Positions 47,652 to 58,846 of a stretch of DNA of 64,000 bases are shown one piece after another. Within the stretch, counting starts at the first letter, position 1; every line of letters begins with the position of its first letter. Source of the DNA: Lumnitzera littorea (lineage: Eukaryota > Streptophyta > Magnoliopsida > Myrtales > Combretaceae); the NCBI GenBank assembly GCA_024138015.1, contig JAMXBB010000004.1:4070701-4134700 (forward strand), read 5' to 3'. The notes under the pieces were generated by a model. The model did not search any database, was not told the DNA's origin, and saw only the letters and a program-made list of their open reading frames with translations. A program made the translations under genes and the position numbers.

Positions 47652-48480
47652 TGATGCGTCTTCGGGGTTAAACACATGAAGGAACACCACAACAAAGTGA
47701 ACCAAAGACGAAACAAAGAAAAAGCTAGCAAAGTCTGGGCAGCTACCGAATAGATGTAATGCACCACTCGATCCTATTCAACCTATAATCTACCGGATAT
47801 GACACACCGATCCAAATTGAAGGGTCACTCGCCACTATTCCTTACTAGAGGGAATAGATAAGAGTTGAATAAATAGAACACTAGGGTTGCTCAAATGAGT
47901 AATTTCTATATTCAAAGATGATTGTGTGCATACAAAGAAAGTGAGGGTTTATATACTTGCCCATTAAGGTTGTTTTACATGTATGAAAAGACAAAATGGT
48001 ACTTTACAATTATGTTATATGAATTATACTAAAAAGGGTTAAAAAGGACAAAGAATATTCAGTACGAAAAGGAAAAAAATCATTCTGCAACATTGTGTCA
48101 GAAGGCACATGTTACTTGATGGCTGTAAGTCGGGGGTATGATATAACATAAGCAGAAACAGGAAGTGTTGGTAGTCAGGGGCTAGCTTGATCTGGATCAG
48201 GTCGGGAGCCAATCAATCTAGTTAGGAAGTCAGCTGAATTGGAGTCAGGCACCAGTGGTTGGTTGGAGAGTTCGACTCGACTAGCATTTCCTAGGTTACC
48301 TTTAGCTGAGCAGAAGTATGTTAGATACACATGAGGATTTGACAGATAGGTCAGTAAGAGGTCAGATCAAGATAGGAGTCCCTATCTTGGCTATGGCTTA
48401 AAGCTAGTATTTTCCGTACAAGCTCTTGAAGTCCTCTAGCTCAACTTCTTGTGATCGGTTTGAGCGGTTGATTCCTATCA
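47652..48480 (-). repeat. 3' LTR of the complete Gypsy element (829 bp)
   Basis: Aligns from end to end with 55844-56661. Minus-strand start TGATAGGAATCAACC, and end CGCATCA where the other LTR has CGCATTA. Many scattered substitutions separate the two LTRs, so the insertion is old. The polypurine tract expected just before it (48481-48500) is poor. Confidence 0.9.
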
Positions 48481-48499
48481 TTTGCCTAGGAGCCGGAAA

Positions 48500-50060
48500 G
48501 ATTTGTCCTCAAATCTGAAGCAGTTTCTATTCGTTCATCTGGGCCGCTTGTAGAGTTTTCTTTAATTAGTTAATGGGAAATCAAATTGGACACATTGAAG
48601 GTAAAGGAGACACCATGGTCGTCAGGCAACTCGATTTGGTAGGCATTGCGGTTGATCTTCTTTAGGACCTTGAATGGGCCATCAACTCAAGGAGATAGTT
48701 TGCTTTATCTTAAGTATAGGAATCATTCTCAGCTGAAGTGAAACCATACTAGATCTCCTGGCTGGAAAGAAATAGTTCAACGACCTCAGCTACCAATCTC
48801 TTGTTGTCTCTTATTGAACTTAGCGATCTTCATTGTGACTAACTGATGTAACTCATGTAATTCTTGGGCTCATCCACTACGGATTGGCTTTCTTCAGTAG
48901 TTGTTGGGGTGCCGATCATATCCAGGGGATTGGTAGGGTTAAAGCCATAGACGAACTTGAATGGGGTCTTCTCAGTAATGCTATGGACAGTTCGGTTGTA
49001 TGTGAACTCCACCACTGATAGGCATAGATCCCAATCCCTTAAGTTCTTTCTCACAACAACTTTAAGCAGATTGTCTAGCATCTTGTTCACCACTTTAATC
49101 TAGCCATCAATCTAAGGGTAGCTACTAGAGTTGAATACGAGTTTGGTCCTATGTCGTCTCCAAAGGATCTTCCAAAAACAGCTCAAGAATTTTGTGTCCC
49201 GATTTGAGACAATCATCTTTAGTACTCTGTATAGTCAAACAATCTCCTGCAAAAACAAATCAACAATATATAAAGCATTGTTTATCCGATGGCATAGAAT
49301 GAAGTGCGCTATCTTGCTAAAACGGTCCACTACAACAAGAATGGAATCTTTCCCTCTGAATGTCCGGGGCAACCCTAGGACAAAGTTCATGTTGAGGTCG
49401 GCTCAAGGTAAAGTTGGCGTTTACAGAGGCATGTACTCTTCATGAGGTTCTCTCTTCCCTTTAATACGTTTATACACTTTACAACTATCAACTACCTTAT
49501 GGACATCCATAGCCAACCTTGACCAACAGAAGTTCTCCTTCAATAGATTGGCGATTTTAACCTCCTCAAAGTGGCCTGAAAGTCTATCATTGTGAGCTTC
49601 CCCAATAACAATTCTCATGTAGAGCAGCTTAGAATACATAGCCTGCGGTCCTTGAATAGATAGCCGTCCTTGAGATAATATCCCCCAACAACTATCTTCG
49701 CTCGGTACTGTTCAACAACGGGACCAAAGTGAGGGTCAGCAGCATACTACTCCATGATGAGTGAGAATCCTAATAATTTTGCCTATCAAATGGTTAACAA
49801 AGTTTGCCATCGTGACAGAGCATCGGTGACCACATTTGTATTCCCCTTCTTGTGCCAAATGACGTACGAGAACCCTTCCATGAATTCTAACCATTTAGCT
49901 TACCTCTTAGAGAGTTTGTTCTAACTCCTAAGATGCTTCAATGATTCATGGTCAGTGTAAATCACAAACTCTTATGGCAGCAGGTAGTGTTACTAAACAA
50001 TGAGGGCTCGGAAAAAGAAGTACAACTCCTTTTTGTACACAGAATAGTTTAAGGTTGGGC
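48500..50060 (-). pseudogene. Gypsy RNase H and integrase, decayed
   Basis: Minus strand. RNase [21 protein letters not shown] (about 50085-50020), TDHESLKHLR (about 49955-49925), and a T-ALSR-like end near 49815. Integrase: the zinc-binding part 49639-49421 keeps two His but has Tyr for the second Cys of the CxxC pair. In the core, the first catalytic Asp is replaced by Asn (about 49390), the second is kept in RDTKF, and the Glu position is Lys. Then 49093-48839 carries DWDLCLSVVEFTYNRTVHS and the VYGFNP motif. A GPFKVLKKI..AYQIELPDD tail (about 48690-48590) is the GPY/F module. Several stops interrupt it. Confidence 0.8.
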
Positions 50061-51400
50061 TACTCAGTTTCTCACTATAGTAAGCGATGGGCTGTTGCGC
50101 TTGCACTATATACTAATATGTCGTCAAAATACACGACCACACATCTTCCAAGAAGAGGGTACAACATATGGTTCATTAATCTCATGAATGTGCTTGGTAC
50201 ATTAGTAAGTCCGAATGGTATAACTAACCATTCGTAGAGTCCGTACTTAGTCTTAAAGGCAATCTTCCATTCATCGCCCAGCTTCATGAGAATTTGGTGG
50301 TAGCCACTTCACAAGTTAATCTTTGAAAATATTCTTACACCATGAAACCCATCCAACATGTCATCGAGCCTTAATATCAGGTATCTATACTTTATAGTAA
50401 TTCAATTGATCACTCAATTGTCGATGTACATACGCCATGAACCATCCTTCTTTGGAATGAGCAATGTTGGTACATCACAAGGGCTCATGCTCTTCTTCAC
50501 ATATCCTCGCTCAATGAGTTCATCCACCTATCTTTTTAACTTGATAGCTTGCTCAGGGTTCATCCTATATGCAGGTCGATTAGGTAAAACGGTACCCAGC
50601 TACAGATCAAGATAGTGCTTCACACCTCAAACTAATGGCAATCCTTTGGGCAGTTCTTCTGGAAACAAGTCAAAAAACTCATCTAGCAAGCATCGGATTT
50701 CTATCGGGACTTCTTGCAATTCCCTCATCTCCATCAATCGTCTAACCAACAAGAACATAGGTTCATCGGCCTTCTTAATGGATCGAAATTCCCTACAGCT
50801 CATCACTAAGGCCTTTTTCTTGCTAGCTCAAGTGAGCTGATTATGGGTTTTATTTACTTGGGATGGGGTTAGGGGTTGCAACACTATCTTCCTTCCATCC
50901 TTAACAAAGGCATAGGTGTTCTTATACCCGTCGTACATAACACATTCTCATCACTGGGGCCTTTTTCTTGCTAGCTCGGGTGAGTTGATTATGGATTACA
51001 TTTACTTGGGATGGGGTTAGGAGTTGCAACACTATCTTCCTTCCATCCTTAATAAAGGCATAGGCGTTCTTATACCCGTTATGCATAACACGTTGGTCAA
51101 ACAACCAAGGTCATCGAAGTAGTAGATGTGAAGCTCCCATTGGGATGACATTGCACACCACTTTGTCCCTATATACATTTTCAACATTGAAAGGCACGGT
51201 TACTTATTTAGTCACGTGCAAAGTGCCCTTATCATGAAGTCAATGCAACTTGTAAGATCGAGGATACTTTGAGGTCGGCAAACCCAAAATCTACACAAAG
51301 GATTGCGCAACCACATTAATGTAACTTCCTCCATCTACTATGATCGTGCATAACTGGCCTTTAATGATACACTTAGTATGGAAAAAATTCTCCCTTTAGT
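50061..51400 (-). pseudogene. Gypsy protease and reverse transcriptase, decayed
   Basis: Minus strand. Protease: LCTIIVDGGSYINVVA at about 51345-51290, the Asp-protease motif with DGG. RT: KKDGSWRMYID (about 50455-50420), then the open stretch 50287-50075 with [30 protein letters not shown] and the catalytic YFDD at about 50131-50120, intact. Between protease and RT lies a tandem duplication (50801-51096). Stops are scattered. Confidence 0.85.
50801..51096. repeat. 148-bp tandem duplication inside Gypsy pol
   Basis: 50801-50948 and 50949-51096 repeat CATCACT.GGCCTTTTTCTTGCTAGCTC through TTGCAACACTATCTTCC to ATACCCG..CATAACAC with few differences. The duplication is confined to the protease-RT linker and arose after or near loss of function. 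148 is not a multiple of 3. Confidence 0.9.
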
Positions 51401-52682
51401 CCTCCTCAAGGTTTAAGAAAGAACTCAAGACTTGTCTCAAGACTAAGGTCATCACTTCTCCCTGATTAGCATAGACACAAGTCTCCTCTTCCTCCTCGGC
51501 TTCTACCTTTCAAACATCCTTTTCCTTCTCAAGCTTACTCTCATTAGTGTTATCCACTTCATCTCCTCGGAGCACCATAACACGTCGATTTAGACACTCA
51601 ACAGCCATGTGTCTAAAGCCTAAGCATTTAAAGCATTTTACTTCGCTAAACTTCTATCTGAAGGTCTGTCCCTTCTCATACATTATTAGGGGTAGCCTAT
51701 CCTTAGCTCTACTTGGCTATCTTGCTCGACCATGCTATCCTGCTTGACTATAGTCAGGTCAATCATTCTTTTCCTCGACTCGGTATGGTCTCTTCAGCTA
51801 AGCTTGAACAGGTCAGCGTAGTATCGGGGCTCAGGAGAATGTTGACCCAGATCATCTTAGAACATTTCTCATCTGCTTTTCGACCCTTTACACTATCTTG
51901 ATGGCTTCTTCCAAATTATAAAACCTCTGTACTTCTACTATATTGCAAATTTCATACTTAAACCCAGAAATGAATCTTGATACTGTACAGGTCTATGGCT
52001 CTTCTACGTCGGCTCAAGTCATTAACATTTGGAACTCTCTTACGTAGTTATCAACAGTTTGACTTCCTTAGCGAAGCCCCTGCAACTTGGAAACGTGTCT
52101 TATAGGTACGTTTCGGGTACAAATCTTCCCTCAATAACCTTTTTATCTCATCCCAAGTCCTAACACCTCGTCTTCCATCTCTTGCCTTGGCTGCATTCAG
52201 ATTCTTCTATCACATAGTAACATATCCAGTAAATTTCAACCCAGCAAGTTAGACATTGATTGCATCCTTAGACCCATAACACTTAAATACTTTCTTGACC
52301 TTCTTCTCCTACTTCAAGTATTCATCTGCATCTCTACTTCCACCGAAGAACGAGATTTGCACTTTAACATTGTCTAGTCCTCGAGGAACTCAGCGTCTTC
52401 ATTCCTGTGTTTGGTAATAATCAACTTCTTCTTCACTAAACTCTTTGACATCAATCTCTTCGTCATTTTCCCTAATCTCCTCCAATTCCAGTCTTTGTCT
52501 AGCAGCTTTGTCTGCTACTCCTCTAGCTCATGGCGGTCGAATTGGGTGACTGGTCCGATTGCCTTGGCCATAGTGTCTCTTAGGGGCGCCATCCTGTAGG
52601 TTTTGTTGTTGAACACCTTAGGTTTGTTGCTTGTTAACTTACATTGTAGTGACTAGATTCTCAATAAGGTTTGTAAGCCTGT
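51401..52682 (-). pseudogene. Gypsy gag, main part, decayed
   Basis: Minus strand: a gag core at about 52250-52000 (TWDEIKRLLREDLYPK, then a RFQVAGASLR-like segment) and a CCHC zinc knuckle at about 51640-51590 with CX2CX4HX4C spacing all kept (CFKCLGFRHMAVEC). An acidic/basic linker (LEKEKD) leads to the protease. An in-frame MAPLRDTMAK stretch is near 52590. The N-terminal part continues beyond the nested LTR at 55512-55610. Confidence 0.8.
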
Positions 52683-53242
52683 TGTAAGCCCTAAAGTTAA
52701 ACCAAGTGACCGTAGGATTAAATTTAGTACACAAAGTCTAACGCAATCGGTTAAAGGATCCGATCAAACCTAAATTATAAACTATAGATAGAAATATTAG
52801 TAAAAATAACCCCGTAAACTTGAATTTAAGAAAATAAGTAATAAAACAAGAGATTATAAAATTTTTAAATTTTAATTATAATACTTGTTAATTATCGAAA
52901 AGGTGAAAAGTGTAATCTAATAACTAATAAATTGCTAGAGATAGATTATATGTATACTAAAAATCATAGAATGACCTAAATAATAATTAGAAATATTCAC
53001 ATGTACCCCATATGCATTTACATGTAGATAAAAATACACGAAATTACTTAAATTAGCCAGAAACTTATTAAATAATTAAGAAAAAATCATAGGAATAGGG
53101 AATGACTTGGATTTGGTTGTGGTAGGTCAGGAAGTGAAGAAGAAAAATTAACCAATAAAAAAAAGGCAACATAAAAGGCAAAATTGAAGAGATTTGGGCA
53201 ATATCTTGTCCAATTAAATGCATAATAATTACTATAAAGCTC

Positions 53243-53275
53243 TATAAATAGCAAGGAAAGTTACAGAACTCATTT
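53243..53275 (+). promoter_or_regulatory. Core promoter of family A copy 4
   Basis: TATAAATA at 53243-53250, with AACTCATTTGG about 25 bp downstream. Identical layout to copy 1. Confidence 0.6.
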
Positions 53276-53475
53276 GGACAATTAGAAGTTAGAAAAAATT
53301 AAGAGCACCAAAATTTGAAGAAGAAAATTAGGGTTTAAGAAATTATTAAGCAAATCTGTACAGAAGGGGCTAGTGAACCAAACCTACACACCACCATCAC
53401 CCCATTCTAAACCCACCTCTTGGACCAGCTGACACACCTGAACTGGTGTTAGAAGCCCAAAAGCCATCGGATCAA

Positions 53476-54435
53476 GTGAGTCTCACATCTGTTCCGATTT
53501 TATGCAATTTAATAAAATTATTTATTTTGCTCAGAAAATTATGAAATTTATTAATTTGAGGTTTTATTATATGTAGTTTTAGGAAAAAATAGTGATTAAG
53601 TTTAATCACGTCTGCAAATATAGGGTTCTTAAGAAATTAAGCAAAATCGAGCATGATTAGAAATATAAATAAATAGATTTAGGAGTGTAGTTTGAAGCTT
53701 AAATTTTTTCTGTAGAATGTTTAAGTGATATAGAATAGTGCTATGAAGCCATTTATTTAAATTTAATTTTTGAAATTTTTAAGTAATTTATTAGCCCTAA
53801 AATGATGGAAAAATTGGGTAATTTTAAGTTAATTAGATAATTAAGTGATTAATTACTGATTTAAATGGTAATTAGATGTTTAAGGATGTTAATCTCTGAT
53901 GTGGAAACATAATCCTAGTCTTTAGAGTGTTAAGTGTAATTAATATAGGAATTATGTAGTAATTGTAAGAAATTAGGAATATGTGGAATTAGAAATTTAA
54001 TAAATATGAAAATTAGGTTTATTTAGATAATATAATAATAAAAATCAGTATATAATAAATCTTAAAAAAAAAATTAATTTTAGGTAATTGTATAAAAAAT
54101 ATAAAATTTTCTCACATCGAGAATAAATTTGGTACCCCAATTAGAATTAGAGTGTACTGAATAATTTAGAACACTCAATTAAGACTCAATGTGATATTAG
54201 AATACTCAAGCTTAATATAATTAATTTCATATTAGGATTCGAGCATATTTAAGATTCCTCGTAGTTAGAGATAATGTAGAATCAAAACTGAAATCTAATT
54301 TAAAAACTGAACCTCGAAATAAGGTATAATGAATCATTAGTAAATAATAGATATACATAGAGAAATGAGTTAAATTAGAACTTAGAATATGAATCATCAA
54401 AGTATAAGTACTAAAAAGATGTATTTGTATTATAG
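53476..54435 (+). other. Predicted intron 1 in family A copy 4
   Basis: Donor GTGAGT at 53476, branch-like TACTAA at 54409-54414 and acceptor ATTATAG ending at 54435. The predicted next exon, 54436-54491, is 56 nt, the same length as in copy 1, and ends CTAA|GTAAAT. A second acceptor CTTTTGCAG ends at 55096. Confidence 0.45.
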
Positions 54436-55511
54436 GATATCCGGAGACGAACCGACTTGCAATTAAGTGATTAGGCGACTGAGAATTCTAAGTAAATTAG
54501 GTTATTACTTACTGTATTAAAGTACTATTTTATAGTACTCAGAGACTTAGGATTGTGTATAATTGTGATTGCAAGTAGTTTATGCATGTGTTTGAATATC
54601 TGAATTCGTGTTGAAATTTGTGTTGTGATTGATTTTGTGTTATGACTGGATTGGTGTGAAATTGTTTGAACACCTCAAATGGAATTTAATCTTATTTGAC
54701 TCTAATGACCTAAATTATCATGCATTGTAACCCTTTAAGGGATCAAATTGGTCTTTTCCTCATCCTTAGCTGAACTAAGTGATAGGAGAGGAAGTTGCAG
54801 TGAGGATAAGGGCATTAGTTCGAAGGATAGTCTTAGGAGGAGCAGTATCTCCATTGCACAAACCTGGGTTTGGTTGTGAGCTGTTGTATAACATGAAAAC
54901 TTCTCAACCTGGATTAGAGCAAGTGAAATTTTTTTAATTTTACAACAGACCAGACTACGTTGTGTGATGACACTTGCTTGTTGCATTACATGAAAATAAT
55001 TGCTTGATAATCTTGTTTGTGTTTGTATACATGCATGAGTTTCCAATTCAACTTACTGAGCTGTAATTGCTCATACCTGTATAGATCCTTTTGCAGGTCC
55101 TAATTTCTAATACTTTGAGTATTATGCTGCCCTACAATTATTCAGAGGTTAGTTCTTTTGAAGCCCGGGGTATGAGGATCAATTTGCTAGTAGTAGACGT
55201 ATAGTTAGTCCCCTTAATAGCTTAAAAATGAAAAACTGATAGTTATTATGTGAATTAATAGACTATTATGTTAATGTAGAATTTCCTAAGAAGTTTCGTG
55301 GAATGTACATGTAATTATGTATGTTGACCTAAGATTCTTGATAATTACTGTAACTTTAGCTTAACTCTTAATTAAACTGTTTACTTCAAAGTGAAGAGTC
55401 ATCGACGCCTTATGTAGATCATGTCTATGGTAGCTACTGTGAAGCCAGTTACTATCATAGAATGGTTTACACGGCGGGACTGTTACGACTCTATAACTTC
55501 GGAGCGTAACA

Positions 55512-55610
55512 TCTATTAAGTTTGTCATCAACAAATCTTGGGGTATTACTACCATTATGACTACGGCCAGGTTGAGCACTACTACCTTAGTCACCAATAA
55601 CTCCCTGAAT
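55512..55610 (-). pseudogene. Gypsy gag N-terminal piece, separated by the nested LTR
   Basis: Minus strand reads SSAQPGRSHNGSNTPRFVDD in the frame that continues on the other side of the insert. The start codon is not clear; the leader continues to the PBS at 55836. Confidence 0.7.
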
Positions 55611-55822
55611 ACTTAAATTTGACATAGCGTAATACCTTTTCGAACAGATTAATAAACTATTAACAAACTCGCTCTGTTATCACAATGGAAAATAGAGTAT
55701 TAATGAACTCGCACTTACGAACACTCAAACACACAACAGTAGCTATAAAAGCAATACAGTAGCTACCAACAGTAAAACGAATCGAAACTTCACTATAACT
55801 TCATACAGTCCTTCACAGAACC

Positions 55823-55836
55823 GTGCTTTGATACCA
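55823..55836 (-). other. Primer-binding site (initiator tRNA-Met type) of the Gypsy element
   Basis: The minus strand reads TGGTATCAAAGCAC, one change from TGGTATCAGAGCAC. It lies 7 bp from the 5' LTR end at 55844. Confidence 0.9.
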
Positions 55837-55843
55837 GCGAAGC

Positions 55844-56661
55844 TAATGCGTCTCTAAGGTGAGACATATGGAGGAGCATTACAACGAAGCGAATCAAGAT
55901 GAAACAAAGAAAAAGCTAGCAAAGTCCGAGCAACTACCGAATGGATGTGATGCACCACTCAATCCTACTTAGCCTACAATCTACCGGATTTAACACACTG
56001 GTTCGAATTGAAGGATCACTCGCCATTACTCCTTACTAAAGGGAATAAATAAGAGTTGAATAGCGAGAACACTAAGGTTGCTCAAATGAGTAATTTCTGT
56101 ATTCAAAGATGATTGTGTGAATATACAAGGAAAGTGGGGGTTTATATACTTGCCTACTATGGTTGTTTTACATGTATAAAAAGACAAAAGGGTACTTTAT
56201 AATTACGTTACATGAATCATATTAAAAAGAGGTGAAAAGGACAAATAATTTTTGGTACGAAAAGGAAAGAATCATTCTAGAACATTGTGTTAAAAGCCAC
56301 GTGTCACTTGATGGTTGTAAGTCAAGAGTATGATATAACATAGGTAAAAATAGAAAGTACTAGTAATCAGGGGCCGACCAGATTGAAGCCAATCAATCTA
56401 GTTAAGAAGTCGACTGAATTGGAGTCAAGCGCCAATGGTTGGTTGGAGAGTTCGGCTCGACTAACCTTTCCTGGGTTACCTATCAACTAGGCAGGAGCAT
56501 ATTAGATACATGTGAGAATCTGACAGACAAGTCGGTAGGAGGTCGGATCGGGATAGGAGTCCCCATCTCGGCTATGGCTTAAAGCTAGTATTTTTCATAC
56601 AAGCCCTTAAAGTCCTCTAGCTCGACTTCATGTGATCTGTCTAGGGGGTTGATTTCTATCA
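55844..56661 (-). repeat. 5' LTR of the complete Gypsy element (818 bp)
   Basis: Pair of 47652-48480. The PBS side ends TAATGCG where TGATGCG is in the partner, so the terminal CA has decayed to TA on the minus strand. TCAAA follows at 56662. Confidence 0.9.
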
Positions 56662-56666
56662 TCAAA

Positions 56667-57294
56667 CTTTCCATTCAATTTACAAGTTAAGGATTGGAAG
56701 AATAGTACTTTATCATTTCGAATGGGGGGGAATTAATATGTTAGTAGAAAGTGATACTGAAGGCGCATCCATTTGATACGTGGAGTTTAACCACTACTAA
56801 ATAGCTCGAGCATCTATTCACCTCCAGTAACCATCTCTACAAATCGATGACCACTACTGCCAACGGATGAGTTCAACTATTACCAAATGGCTAAGTCAAG
56901 TCATGATACGTCTCCAAACCCACATTCTCTAATAAAAAAATTCATAAAACCACCCTTACCCCCTTAAAAAACCACCTAGGATACATTGAATCACCTCCAC
57001 TGACCGGCTACTTCAACTCTTCTTAGCAACACGACCCATAGAGCTCCAGATTTGACCCTACATCTGACCTACTCCAAGCACTTAGTCCAGCCCTTTTATG
57101 CTTCATTTTGTGTAATTTTTTAGTGTGACTTCTATTGTATTGTAACTAAAGTAAAAACCAGAAAAAGAAAAGAAAAAGAAAGAAAGAAAAAAGAAGAGGA
57201 AAAGATGTGTCATTCATTCAACAAAAAATAAATAAGTATAAAACATAAAAAAAAATAAATTAATTAAAAATAAACAATAATGAAAAATAAAAAA
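56667..57294. other. Non-coding interval, GC-richer then A-rich
   Basis: 56740-57110 is GC-richer and C-rich without an open frame; it may be an old LTR piece. 57150-57230 is an AAAG-rich tract. Confidence 0.4.
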
Positions 57295-57500
57295 ATTGTT
57301 TTATCACTTAGAAAAATCAATGTTCCAAATAAATAAAAATAAATCAACTATTTTCAAAATCATGACACTTCTAGAACTTTTAAAAAAAAAAAAAACAATT
57401 TAGGTCCTTTTTAGGAATTTTCAAAATAAAATAAATTGGCTAAGAAACGTAAACTCGGCTATCTTTTCGCGAATTAAAACGAACCAACAAATTAAAGTTT
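57295..57500 (-). repeat. Family B repeat fragment, inverted
   Basis: The minus strand matches the 3' half of family B: GCCGAGTTTACG, AAAAGGACCTAAATTG and TTTTTCTAAGTGATAAAAC. The same words are at 27327-27490 and 58165-58350 on the plus strand. It faces the copy at 57763 head to head. Confidence 0.55.
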
Positions 57501-57762
57501 TTGGAAATGAACTATGGAAGTTTGATTAAGAATATTAGGCACGTCAACACTCGTACATAAATACAAGGCGATTTAAAATATGAAAAATAAAATTTCCTAT
57601 CTTTGTAAATAATACTTCGATTACCCTTTATTGAGCCTAGTTTCTTCCCCTTGTTTTTTTTTTTTAATTAGTCTTCTTTAAACCAACTAGTATTTAACTC
57701 TACCCATTTAATACTAACCTTTGACTGGGGTTTAAAGAAAATTGGTTTTTATTTAAAAATAT

Positions 57763-58360
57763 ATTAAAGTTGCCACATGACCAAAGTCGAAAAAAAATGG
57801 TTAAGTTATAATCAATTAGGTGGATTGATTATAACTTAACCATTGGTTTATCGATTAAACCCATTTTATAAAATAGTTTTTTAAACTAGAGATTTGGATA
57901 TGAGGGTTAAATTTTTTAAACCCTTATTTATGCCATTAACTTTCCAATTTTAACCTTAACCTTAAAAATCATTTTTCAATAAAACAAAACTTAATTATTT
58001 ACATAAATTGGATAATTTGAACGATCTAAACTAAAAAAGGAAAATTACGTTTTTTTATTTTCACCGTCACCTCGTAAGTGGCTAAGTACCTACTATTTGG
58101 GATCAAACGTATGTAATTTTTTTTGTAAAACTTTAGTGGGTTAGGTTCGTTTTAATTTGACAAATACGCTGGATTTATGTTTTTAACTCAATTTGGTTTA
58201 TGTAAGAAAATTTCTAAAAAAGGTCCTAAATTGGAAATTATATATATATATATATTTTGAAAAAAATTCTAAAATGCCTTATTTTGAACATGAATTGATT
58301 TATTTTTCTTATGTGGAAAAAAAAAACGTTTTTTTAAGTGATAAGACGATCGTTTATTCA
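57763..58360 (+). repeat. Family B non-coding repeat, copy 2
   Basis: Same order of words as 26887-27500: GTTGCCACATGACCAAAG, a strong hairpin at 57796-57844, CCATTGGTT, GATATGAGGGTTAA, CACCTCGTAAGTGG, GATCAAACG, AAAAAAATTCTAAAA and AAGTGATAAGACG. An (TTA)n run follows at 58376-58394, then poly-pyrimidine. Confidence 0.55.
57796..57844. repeat. Perfect 21-bp hairpin
   Basis: Arms 57796-57816 and 57824-57844 are exact reverse complements around a 7-nt loop (TAGGTGG). The paralogous segment at about 26920-26985 folds imperfectly with the same loop neighbourhood (CAATTGGGCTCATCAATT). Confidence 0.95.
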
Positions 58361-58399
58361 CTAATCTATTTACTTTTATTATTATTATTATTATCTCGT

Positions 58400-58846
58400 T
58401 TATTTTTTTATTTTACTTATTTCCATTATACTAAAAATAAATAAATAAATCAATGAACTATTCTTTCTTTTCTTTTTTATTTTTTTCTTTTATTTCCATT
58501 TTTTTTCTTTTCTTTTTTTTTTTGTTTACATTTACATTGTAAAATAAATAAATAAATTTGAAAAAAAAAATTACAAAAGGAAGCAACAAAATAACTAAAC
58601 CGAATAGCAAAAAAAGGTCAAACTTTGGAGTAACTTTGATACGCAGGTCAGGTTCAGTATTCAAGTCAAATCTCAGAACTCCAATGGGTCCAATTATGGT
58701 CACAAAAAAGGAGGTCTGCTACGATTACTATGGGCTGGCTCTGCTCAATCTAGCCACCAAAGTAGATGGGAAAATGGGTTTTTGTATGTATTTGATTGGG
58801 TTTGAGGGGGGTTAAGTTTAATGCCTATGTCGATGGAGATGGTTTG
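58400..58846. other. Non-coding interval
   Basis: Poly-pyrimidine/A-rich to 58580, then a mixed segment 58600-58830 open for 85 codons (58558-58815) without domain-like features. Confidence 0.4.

Larger units (their letters stand above)
52683..55511 (+). mobile_element. Family A solo LTR, copy 4 (2.8 kb), nested in gag
   Basis: Begins TGTAAGCCCTAAAG and ends CGTAACA. Flanking 5-mers CCTGT (52678-52682) and TCTAT (55512-55516) are a decayed target duplication. The Gypsy gag frame on the minus strand resumes in phase on the far side if the insert and one 5-bp copy are ignored. That fixes both ends and shows the insertion came after the Gypsy element. It shares with copies 1 and 5 the TATA box (53243), the leader, splice-like signals and the end blocks. 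No internal region follows, so it is a solo LTR. Confidence 0.9.
47652..56661 (-). mobile_element. Complete Ty3/Gypsy element (minus strand) with nested solo LTR
   Basis: LTRs at 47652-48480 and 55844-56661 are direct repeats starting TGATAG/GAAATC-type on the minus strand. The element is flanked by identical TCAAA (47647-47651 and 56662-56666). A PBS for initiator tRNA-Met lies 7 bp inside the 5' LTR. Order on the minus strand is gag, protease, RT, RNase H, integrase, the Gypsy order. The 2.83-kb family A LTR at 52683-55511 is nested in gag; without it the element is about 6.2 kb. No chromodomain was seen after the integrase. Coding regions are decayed by frameshifts, stops and a 148-bp tandem duplication, so it is not autonomous. 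Lineage within the chromovirus-like Gypsy group is not resolved. Confidence 0.9.

Noticed and set aside
54735..55046. 103-codon minus-strand frame
   Set aside because: It lies inside the family A LTR and is not open in the other copies.
58558..58815. 85-codon open frame
   Set aside because: Lysine/asparagine-rich start reflects an A-rich tract; no motif, no homologous frame in the other family B copy.
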